Below the pieces are notes generated by a model. The model worked only from the letters and a program-made list of their open reading frames with translations. It did not search any database and had not been told where the DNA came from. A program made the translations under genes and the position numbers. Shown one piece after another: positions 57,670 to 64,000 of a stretch of DNA of 64,000 nucleotides. This DNA is from Bin52 sp965213935 (GTDB taxonomy: Bacteria > Pseudomonadota > Alphaproteobacteria > Thalassobaculales > Thalassobaculaceae), in contig CBDCAO010000011.1 in assembly GCA_965213935.1 (NCBI GenBank), positions 248,001 through 312,000 of the forward strand, written 5' to 3'. Each line of letters begins with the position of its first letter. Positions within the stretch are counted from its first letter, which is position 1.

Positions 57670-58746
57670 TCAGTCGGCAGCCATGCGCCCACCTTCGCGA
57701 CGGAACTCCGGCATGACGTGTTCGGCGAACAGCCGCAGGCTCTTCATCGCGTTCGTGTGGCCGTAGTGCGGCGGGTAGTGCAGCAGCAGCGATGTCATGC
57801 CGGTGGCCTCGCGCAGTTCGTGGATACGCCGTATCACGGTCTCGGGCGAGCCGTGCAGCAGGGTGGTTTCGGCGAGGTCGGCGTAGTCGAGCTTCTGGTC
57901 CTGCTCCTTCTCGGAGACGTTGCCGAAATAGCCCGAGGTCGCGGAACTCATGAAGTGCTCGAGGTGGCGGATGATACCGGCCTCGGCCTCGGCCCGGGCC
58001 CGGGCGTCGGTCTCGGCGACGTAGACCCAACGGGCGACATCGACGTGACCGTGGGCGGGATTACCGTTGAGCGGTGCCGGGCACTCGGCCATGTGCGAGC
58101 GATAGAGCGCGGCGTTGCGTCCCACTGCCTCGAAGCTTCCGAGCGTCGACTGCATCAGGCCGAAGCCTTTGCGGGCCGCGTAGATGATCGAACGGTCGCT
58201 GCCCGCACCCATGTACAGCGGCGGGTGCGGTTGCTGGATGCTCACCGGCAACATCTCGAGTTTGCCGTCGATCCGGTAGCTGAAATGGTTGCCCTCGTGA
58301 ACGATCTGCTTGTCGTGAAACAGGGTCTGGATCACCTCGATGGCTTCTTCCTGGATATCGCGGCGGGTCTCGAACGGCCGGCCGAAGCCCTCGAATTCGT
58401 AGGCGCGATAGCCGGAACCGAGGCCGAGTACACAGCGTCCACCGGAGAGAATGTCGACGAAGGCGGCATTCTCGACCACCCGGATCGGGTCGTAGAGCGG
58501 AAGCGTGACCACGGCGGCACCGATGCGAATGCCGGTGGTCACACCGGCGAGGTAGCTCATGTACGCGAACACGTCCGGCATGATGCCGTATTCGTTGGAG
58601 AAGTGATGCTCTGCGATCCAGGCGGTGTCATACCCCAGTCGGTCGACCAGCTGGATTTCCTCGGTCACACGTGCGTGGACGGCCCGGTGCGGATGGGGTT
58701 CCTCGACGTGGTTCGGGTGCGAGGTGAACAGGACACCAAATTCCAT
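57670..58746 (-). CDS. LLM-class flavin-dependent oxidoreductase (second)
   Basis: Luciferase-like monooxygenase of 358 residues: MEFGVLFTSHPNHVEEPHPH, then VDRLGYDTAWIAEHHFSNEY, VTTGIRIGAAVVTLPLYDPI and DILSGGRCVLGLGSGYRAYE. QQPHPPLYMGAGSDRSIIYA is the substrate-side loop. Uses reduced flavin and oxygen; the target compound is unknown. The ATG at 58746 has AAGGAAGG upstream. It stands alone on this strand between the GNAT remnant and the divergent thioesterase, with about 290 bases to the latter that probably hold both promoters. Confidence 0.92.
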   Translation of the reverse strand: MEFGVLFTSHPNHVEEPHPHRAVHARVTEEIQLVDRLGYDTAWIAEHHFSNEYGIMPDVFAYMSYLAGVTTGIRIGAAVVTLPLYDPIRVVENAAFVDILSGGRCVLGLGSGYRAYEFEGFGRPFETRRDIQEEAIEVIQTLFHDKQIVHEGNHFSYRIDGKLEMLPVSIQQPHPPLYMGAGSDRSIIYAARKGFGLMQSTLGSFEAVGRNAALYRSHMAECPAPLNGNPAHGHVDVARWVYVAETDARARAEAEAGIIRHLEHFMSSATSGYFGNVSEKEQDQKLDYADLAETTLLHGSPETVIRRIHELREATGMTSLLLHYPPHYGHTNAMKSLRLFAEHVMPEFRREGGRMAAD

Positions 58747-59034
58747 GGGACAACCTTCCTTCGGAAAGAACATCGCTCGATCATGCTAAAGACGGTGTGG
58801 CGAGAATAGCAGATGTCGCCGGGATTCCCGACACCATCCGAACCACGTCTGCCGAAGTCACCTGTCACCACGCCGGGTGAGGCGTGCAAGCCAGGCCGCT
58901 TTGCCGGATGGAAGGTCCGGGTTGCGCCCGTGCGTGCATTCGACAGGGCCCGGCGCGCCGGGAGGGGCTTTGCGTCGGTTCGCCTGGCGTGGCATCTCTG
59001 CCGCGCACTGGCCCCACGGTTCGGAGATATGTCC

Positions 59035-59475
59035 ATGCACGACGACACGGCCCGGAGGCTGGAGGCGGCGCTGGCGGACGACAGCCACGAGTTCGGCAAC
59101 TTCTTCATCACCCGGATGCTCGGCCTCGAAATCAGCTATCCGGGCGAGACCTGCCTGATCCGCTTCCCGGTCGAGCCGCTCCTTCACAACCCGCAGGGCA
59201 GCTACCACGGCGGCATGCTGGCAACCGTCATGGACGTCGCCATGGGTCACCTGATCCGTCATGCCACCGGGGCGGCGGGTCTGACACTGGAGATGAAGAC
59301 GCAGTTCATGCGACCGCTTACCCTGGGGCCTGCCACCTGCGAGGGCCGATTCCTGCGCCGCGGACGCTCGGTGGGGTTCATGGAGGCGAAGGTCAGTGAC
59401 GGCAGCGAACGGCTGATTGCCCACGCGACTGCCACCTGGAAACTCGCCGGTGTCAGAAAGGACGGTCGCCCTTGA
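59035..59475 (+). CDS. PaaI-family hot-dog thioesterase
   Basis: A 146-residue acyl-CoA thioesterase. LIRFPVEPLLHNPQGSYHGG near 42-61 ends in HGG, followed by MLATVMDVAMGHLIRHA, the family's conserved block with the catalytic Asp. LEMKTQFMRPLTLGP is the usual central strand. It releases free acids from acyl-CoA in degradation pathways and could serve the CoA-transferase genes nearby. The ATG at 59035 has GGAG at the best spacing; 59029 is two codons upstream. Its last 23 bases overlap the convergent dioxygenase gene. Confidence 0.88.
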   Translation: MHDDTARRLEAALADDSHEFGNFFITRMLGLEISYPGETCLIRFPVEPLLHNPQGSYHGGMLATVMDVAMGHLIRHATGAAGLTLEMKTQFMRPLTLGPATCEGRFLRRGRSVGFMEAKVSDGSERLIAHATATWKLAGVRKDGRP

Positions 59476-60280
59476 TGGTCACCCGGTATCCCGACCGCAC
59501 CTGCGGGTAGTAGTCCCAGATCGCGAGGTGCTGCACGCAGCGGTTGTCCCAGAAGGCGATGCTGTCCGGACGCCACTTGAACCTGACCTGGTAGTCGGGC
59601 TTCTCGCAGTGGTCGTAGAGGAATTCCAGGACGGCGCTACTTTCCTCGCGCGGCAGTTCGTTGATCCGCGTGGTGAAGGTACGATTGACATAGAGCGACT
59701 TCCTTCCCGTCACCGGGTGAGTGCGGACCACCGGGTGCACGGCCTGGGGATAGACCCGGGAAGCGTCATCGTACTGATCGGAGTTGTAGCGGCCGCGATA
59801 GACGTGTTCGCCCGAATGGGTGGCGGTCAGTCCGTCAAGATAGGACCGCATGCGGTCGGACAGACCGTCCCAGGCCGCGTACATGCTGGAGAACAGCGTG
59901 TCGCCACCGGCATCCGGTACCGTCCACAGGTGCAGGATGCTGCCCATCGGCGGTTCCGTGTCGCATGAAACGTCGGAGTGCCACCTCTCGCCGGCAACCC
60001 GCTTGGACTCCTTGTCGGCGTGCACGATCAGGATCTCGGGATGACCGTCCGGCGGCGGAGAACCGGGATGGATGTGCAGTTCCCCGAACCGGCGCCCGAA
60101 GTCCTTGTGCTGATCGACGGTGAGCGCCTGGTCGCGAAAGAAGATCACCTGGTGCTCCATCAGCGCGTCGTGCACCTCCTGGAACTCGCGGTTTCCCATC
60201 GGTTGCGAGAGATCGACCCCGAAAATCTCCGCGCCGATGCGCGCGGTCAGCGGTTTGACCGTGATGGTCTCGAAGCTCAT
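59453..60280 (-). CDS. TauD/TfdA-family 2-oxoglutarate-dependent dioxygenase
   Basis: A 275-residue non-haem iron dioxygenase. The facial triad is H101 and D103 in RWHSDVSC and H251 in DNRCVQHLAIWDY; the Arg binding 2-oxoglutarate lies in the RSGYRV region (about 262-266). The start TVKPLTARIGAEIFGVDLSQ and HQVIFFRDQALT are typical. It hydroxylates a sulfonate, aryloxy acid or similar compound while converting 2-oxoglutarate to succinate. Convergent overlap with the thioesterase gene is unusual but short. The promoter should lie in 60281-60340. Confidence 0.95.
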   Translation of the reverse strand: MSFETITVKPLTARIGAEIFGVDLSQPMGNREFQEVHDALMEHQVIFFRDQALTVDQHKDFGRRFGELHIHPGSPPPDGHPEILIVHADKESKRVAGERWHSDVSCDTEPPMGSILHLWTVPDAGGDTLFSSMYAAWDGLSDRMRSYLDGLTATHSGEHVYRGRYNSDQYDDASRVYPQAVHPVVRTHPVTGRKSLYVNRTFTTRINELPREESSAVLEFLYDHCEKPDYQVRFKWRPDSIAFWDNRCVQHLAIWDYYPQVRSGYRVTIKGDRPF

Positions 60281-60448
60281 GGTTCACTCTCCCGTAACGT
60301 CCCTTCGGGGCCCGATGATGCGGTGTTCGCACAGGTGCGTCGACCAGTTTCCGACCTTCACATATGGGGCGAGCACCGCGATCCAGTCAACGGTTTCCGC
60401 CGCGGCAGCGGCCTGCAAACCCCATGCAGCAGTCCCTGCACGGTGCGG

Positions 60449-61175
60449 TCAGCCGTTCGCCGCACGCACATAGCGCATCATGTGGTGCGGGGAGAGCCAG
60501 TCCTCGTCCGGCGGTGACTCGCAGCGGGGCTCCGCGAACTGGCACCGGGGCGAAAATGCGCACCCGGGCGGAAGCCGTGTCATGTCGGGCGGCGAGCCCG
60601 GAATGGCTTCGAGCGTCCTGCCCAGGAGCGAGCCATGCACGGTCGACGACAGCAGGCCCCGGATACGGGAATGCCTGGGATCGTGCGTGATCTCGCGCAC
60701 CGGTCCGGTTTCGACGAACCTGCCGCCGTGCATCACCGCGATCCGGTCCCCGATCTCGACCGCCACGCCCACGTCGTGGGTTACGCAGATGACCGCCATG
60801 CCGAGTTCCCGCTGAAGTTCCCTCAACAGCAGGAGGATCTGGATGTGCACCGTCGCGTCGAGTGCGGTGGTCGGCTCGTCAGCCAGCAGCAGGCTCGGAT
60901 TGCAGCACAGCGCGAGCGCGATCATCACCCTCTGGCGCATGCCCCCGGACAACTTGTGCGGATAGGCCCTCAGACGCGCTCCGGCGAGGGAATGCGCACC
61001 CTGTCGGGCAGATCGATCGCGCGGCGCCGGGCCTCGTCGCGCCTTGTTTCCCTCGTGGCGGACAATGGTCTCGGCGATCTGCCGGCCCACCGTGTAGACC
61101 GGATCGAACGCGACCATCGGCTCCTGGAAGATCATGCCGACTTCCGTCCCGCGCAGGTCCGCAAGCGTACGGTGC
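60449..61175 (-). pseudogene. Peptide ABC transporter ATPase (OppD/DppD-like), N-terminally deleted and frameshifted
   Basis: Begins in the middle of an OppD-type ATPase: RTLADLRGTEVGMIFQEP (Q-loop) with the Walker A half gone. YPHKLSGGMRQRVMIALALC (signature), SLLLADEPTTALDATVHIQI (Walker B) and VTHDVGVAVEIGDRIAVM (switch His) follow, with a C-terminal FSPRCQFAEPRC iron-sulfur-like tail. Near 60970-61040 the right reading lies in another frame (DEARRRAIDLPDRVRIPSPE), so two compensating shifts are present. Without Walker A it cannot hydrolyse ATP. It joins the substrate-binding-protein fragment upstream without a gap. Confidence 0.75.
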
Positions 61176-61344
61176 CCTCGAACCCCTGGTCAGGCTGTCC
61201 CCAGGAGAGCGGGATGTCCGCCGCTGTCATGCCGACCCGCAATTCGCCTCCTCCGGCCCTGGCCGGTCCGGTTCCGACCAGCAGCACCGCTGCGGCCGCA
61301 GCGACAGCGAGGCTGCCCGGCGTCCCTTGTCCCTTCGGCTCCAT
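61175..61344 (-). pseudogene. N-terminal remnant of a family 5 substrate-binding protein
   Basis: Starts MEPKGQGTPGSLAVAAAAAV, a Sec signal of about 30 residues ending ARAG, then ELRVGMTAADIPLSWGQPDQ and GFEG, the first strand of peptide-binding proteins. At 61178 it breaks straight into the ATPase homology, so an internal deletion removed most of this gene, any permease genes and the ATPase's first half. The promoter may persist upstream but I cannot identify it. Confidence 0.7.
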
Positions 61345-61652
61345 GATTGGTCCTGCCAGATTTCAGGTACGGGGGCAGGTTCGTCAGTGCCTCGGCGTCG
61401 CGCAAACGCGGCGCCCCGGCAGGCGGTCACCGCAGAACAGCATCCGAGCGACAAGAAAAGCCCCGCTTCCGTCGCCGCCGGTCGTCTGGCGCAGACAGGC
61501 GGTGAGCGGGCTCCCGCGGATGCCGGTGCGGACCTGTTCCGGGGTGCCGTGCGGAACGGGATGGGGTCTGACCCGGGACGGTCCGGGCCGTGTTGGCGAT
61601 GCGGTACCGGTCGGACCGACGCTGCCGGCGAGTGCCCCGGCGGTGTCAGGGA
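61345..61652. other. Intergenic region, no gene seen
   Basis: 308 bases between the transporter relic and the P450 stop. No coding similarity on either strand, no strong hairpin with a T run, and no repeat shared with the other islands was seen. Confidence 0.4.
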
Positions 61653-63068
61653 TCAGGGCGGGGCTCGCCGGCGCAACCGCATGCGCAGGCCCGCCGGTAT
61701 CATGGTGAACGCGAGATGCTCACGGACTTCCGGGCCAGTCTCGACCGTCTCGAGGTCGAAGTTCCTGCACAGCATGGCAAGGACCGCGCGGATCTCGAGC
61801 AACGCGAGCGAACGACCGGGGCAGATGCGCGGACCGCCGCCAAACGGTGAGAAGGCACGGCGGTCGTGTGCACGTCCGTTGCGGGTTTCGATCCAGCGAT
61901 CGGGGTCGAAGCGACGGGCGTCGGCGAAGTTCGCGTCCTGCAGCGCGACATGGCGCATCAGCATCATGATGATGGTGCCCTTCGGGATCGCGCAGCCGAG
62001 CATCTCGATATCGTCAAGCGGCTCGGCGGGGTGCAGGGGAGCCACGGGTTTCAGGCGCATGACCTCGTTGCAGAACGCGTCGGCAAACGGCATCCGGTTC
62101 GCCTGCTCGACACTCCCGAGCGCGTCGGCCGGCGCGATGAGCGCATCGATCTCGGCCCGGGCGCGTTCGAACATTTCCGGGTAGCGGGAGAAGTAATCGA
62201 TCGCCCACGCGATGGTGTTCGCGGTGGTGTCCTCGCCGGCAAGCAGCAGGGTTCCGGCATTGGCAAAGATCTCCGCGTCTGACACCCCCGAACCCTCGTC
62301 GCGGGCAGCAGCGAGCATGGCTTCGAGGAAGTCCTCGGGTTCGCTGTCTGGCGCCGCCGCCAGGCGCTCGCGCGCCGAGCGGATCATTTCCTCGACTTCG
62401 CTCTCCACGGCGGCAAGTGCCCGCTCGAGCGCCCGGTCCGACGGAAGCCGAAACAGCCGCCAGTAGGGGAACGGCGCGTTGACGCGCCGGTGCAGGACGG
62501 GAAACACTTTGTCGAGATGCCGCTGGATGGTCGGGCCATCCGTCTCCAGCGTGTTGGCGTCGACCCTGAACGCCAGCTGGGTCGTGACGTCGACGGTGAA
62601 GAACATGAGGTCCCGGCACAGGTCCACCGGTTCACCGAGATCCGCCGCCTGCTCCCAGCGTCGCTGCAGGCGGGCTGCCGTTGTGGCGAGCTTCGGAAAG
62701 AACGCCGTCAACTTGGCGCGTCCGAGCGCCGCGGTGACCAGTCGGCGCTGGCGCCGCCAGTCCTCGCCTTCGGACGCGAACACGCCCTTCAGGCCCATTT
62801 CGCTGGCGACTGACTGCAGCCGGCGGGTGCGGCGGAACAGGTGCGGGCGCCGGATCAGGATGGACTGGATGGCGTCACTGTCCGAGACCACGACCATCGG
62901 TCGGCGCCCGAACCGGACCTGGAAGACCGGACCGTACTGTTCGGCCCAGTTCTCCAGTGTCAGATGCAGGCGATTGAGGCGCAGGTGGTGCAGGTGTCCG
63001 ATGATCGGCAATCCCCTGGGGCCGGGGAGGTCGTGGATTCGCATCAGGACACTGTCTGTCTGCGCCAT
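61653..63068 (-). CDS. Cytochrome P450
   Basis: Soluble bacterial P450, 471 residues, longer than the common 400-residue class and resembling the CYP4/CYP102-like group. Haem ligand C416 lies in FSPFGGGPRICPGRSLA; the I-helix AGEDTT (277-282) holds the acid-Thr pair; ExxR is E335-R338 in NEVMRLKP; DPDRW follows the meander. It begins DLPGPRGLPIIGHLHHLRLN with a proline-rich hinge but no membrane anchor. It hydroxylates an organic substrate with electrons from partners not found here. AGGGGA is spaced eight bases before the ATG. Confidence 0.96.
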   Translation of the reverse strand: MAQTDSVLMRIHDLPGPRGLPIIGHLHHLRLNRLHLTLENWAEQYGPVFQVRFGRRPMVVVSDSDAIQSILIRRPHLFRRTRRLQSVASEMGLKGVFASEGEDWRRQRRLVTAALGRAKLTAFFPKLATTAARLQRRWEQAADLGEPVDLCRDLMFFTVDVTTQLAFRVDANTLETDGPTIQRHLDKVFPVLHRRVNAPFPYWRLFRLPSDRALERALAAVESEVEEMIRSARERLAAAPDSEPEDFLEAMLAAARDEGSGVSDAEIFANAGTLLLAGEDTTANTIAWAIDYFSRYPEMFERARAEIDALIAPADALGSVEQANRMPFADAFCNEVMRLKPVAPLHPAEPLDDIEMLGCAIPKGTIIMMLMRHVALQDANFADARRFDPDRWIETRNGRAHDRRAFSPFGGGPRICPGRSLALLEIRAVLAMLCRNFDLETVETGPEVREHLAFTMIPAGLRMRLRRRAPP

Positions 63069-63393
63069 GGCGCATGTCCCCTCGTTCGGTCCTCACCGAA
63101 ACGAGTATGCGTGATCGGCCGTGTCCGCGAAAGCACGCGGGAGCGAAAGCCGCGACCCGGCTGATGATACGGGCGGAATTTCTCGCATTGGGCTTGAACA
63201 GGAGGTCCCGATGTCGATAGCCTCCTGCCCTTCACCAGCGTGCCACCGTGCGCGCGGACACGCCGGCGACCCGTCGGGATGTCCCGCCGGGGCATGGGTG
63301 CGCACGAAACGCAGGGATGCCGCGCCGTTCGGGTTGCATTCTCCCGGACGGCTGCGTGCGGCCCTGCTCATGATCGCGGGGAGCGAGGATATC
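63069..63393. other. Divergent intergenic region between P450 and CoA-transferase
   Basis: 325 bases. No gene is supported; open frames here are by-products of GC content. It should contain the divergent promoters of the P450 and the CaiB-type gene, but no convincing -35/-10 pair or operator palindrome was found by eye. Confidence 0.35.
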
Positions 63394-64000
63394 ATGACGG
63401 CGAATGGCAGCAACGCGATGCTTTCGGGAGTTCGGGTCCTGGACATGACACAGTTCGAGGCCGGACCGTCCTGTACCGAGACCCTCGCGTGGCTCGGGGC
63501 GGAGGTGGTCAAGATCGAGAATCCGAAGGGCGGAGATGCCGGCCGGTTCGCCACTTCCGAACGCCAGGGTATCGATTCCTACTACTTCATGCAGTTCAAC
63601 TCCGGCAAGAAGAGCATCACCTGCAACCTGAAGACGCCCGAAGGGGTGGCGCTGATCCGGCGGATGGCGCGTGAAGCCAACGTGTTCATCGAGAACTTTG
63701 CCCCGGGAGTGGCGAAGCGGCTCGGGCTCGGCCCTGACGACATCTGCGCCGAGAACCCGTCGATCATCTATGCATCGGTCAAGGGCTTTGCCGAGGGCAG
63801 CCCGTACGAGAACTTCCTGTCCTTCGACATGATCGGCCAGGCCGCCGGCGGGGTGCTGTCGATAACCGGCGAGCCGGATGGTGCGCCGTGCAAGCCCGGC
63901 GTGACCCTTGCCGATACCGGGACCGGGATGCTGATGGCAATCACCATCCTCGGTGCGCTGTACCGCCAGCAGGCCAGCGGTGAAGGCGAGGTGCTGCAGC
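63394..64000 (+). CDS. CaiB/BaiF (type III) CoA-transferase, 5' part
   Basis: The first 202 codons of a family III CoA-transferase, cut by the window end. MLSGVRVLDMTQFEAGPSCT, then WLGAEVVKIENPKGGDAG and NSGKKSITCNLKTPEG are the family's opening. D174 in LADTGTGMLMA is the catalytic Asp. The pair ENFAPGVAKRLGLGPDDI and IYASVKGFAEGSPYENFLSF is closer to the formyl-CoA and succinyl-CoA:benzylsuccinate-type members than to the 15-kb paralogue. GAGCGAGGA lies before the ATG. The acid substrate is unknown. Confidence 0.93.
   Translation, partial: MTANGSNAMLSGVRVLDMTQFEAGPSCTETLAWLGAEVVKIENPKGGDAGRFATSERQGIDSYYFMQFNSGKKSITCNLKTPEGVALIRRMAREANVFIENFAPGVAKRLGLGPDDICAENPSIIYASVKGFAEGSPYENFLSFDMIGQAAGGVLSITGEPDGAPCKPGVTLADTGTGMLMAITILGALYRQQASGEGEVLQ

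Noticed and set aside
1..64000. CRISPR arrays or tandem repeat arrays
   Set aside because: No regularly spaced direct repeats with unique spacers were noticed; the only repeats supported are IS ends and short operator-like sites.

Overview
The window looks like chromosome from a high-GC alphaproteobacterium. The best evidence is the block at 17.7-32.0 kb, which has the alphaproteobacterial order rpsB-tsf-pyrH-frr-uppS-cdsA-dxr-rseP-bamA-skp/ompH-lpxD-fabZ-lpxA-lpxI-lpxB. It uses LpxI rather than LpxH for UDP-diacylglucosamine hydrolysis, many GTG starts and several start/stop overlaps. Tat signals, quinoprotein and molybdo-enzymes, CaiB-type CoA-transferases and luciferase-like flavin monooxygenases suggest a metabolically broad, probably aerobic heterotroph.

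Layout. 0-3.7 kb (minus): a periplasmic redox set of Rieske protein, PQQ alcohol dehydrogenase with a lanthanide-type Asp pair, a small secreted protein, and the [2Fe-2S] and (partial) molybdenum subunits of an aldehyde/isoquinoline-type oxidoreductase. 3.7-4.8 kb: no intact gene, one transposase remnant. 4.8-9.2 kb: PPOX flavoprotein, NIPSNAP protein, an SDR with a BisC-like molybdoenzyme, and tRNA-Val(GAC). 9.7-17.5 kb: a catabolic cluster with N-formylglutamate amidohydrolase, BKACE/DUF849, a ThDP enzyme, a two-subunit CoA-transferase, CaiB, and a tightly overlapping three-gene nitrile hydratase/thiocyanate hydrolase-like operon with a cobalt-type CTLCSC site. 17.5-32.0 kb: the core block for translation, isoprenoid, outer-membrane and lipid A functions. 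32.0-35.9 kb: DHA2 transporter, dienelactone hydrolase, M81 peptidase.

36-47 kb is an accessory island. It holds a truncated TIR protein overlapping an AbiEi/AbiEii pair, HigB-RhuM-IS4 remnants, a nearly complete ISAzo13-type element, an Xre-ParS/RES toxin-antitoxin pair with repeated operator-like sites, a SLOG remnant, a PIN/HTH pair, a fragment of a TOTE conflict-system primase, and a group II intron with its maturase. 47-64 kb is a second catabolic region with two LLM oxidoreductases, SDR, amidase, beta-hydroxyacid dehydrogenase, thioesterase, TauD dioxygenase, cytochrome P450 and CaiB. It is interrupted by an IS with a DruA-like (DUF4338) N-terminal domain fused to an IS4-type transposase, a HEPN-like gene pair, and a fused remnant of a peptide ABC transporter.

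How the parts relate. Genes of the core block act together in translation elongation and recycling, undecaprenyl and phospholipid synthesis, outer-membrane assembly and lipid A. The two catabolic regions probably activate, oxidise and cleave small organic acids, amides or nitriles through CoA thioesters; substrates cannot be read from sequence. Several frameshifts in and near mobile DNA (50.4, 54.5, 55.1, 55.2 and 61.0 kb) are either genuine decay or sequencing errors, and the sequence alone cannot decide.
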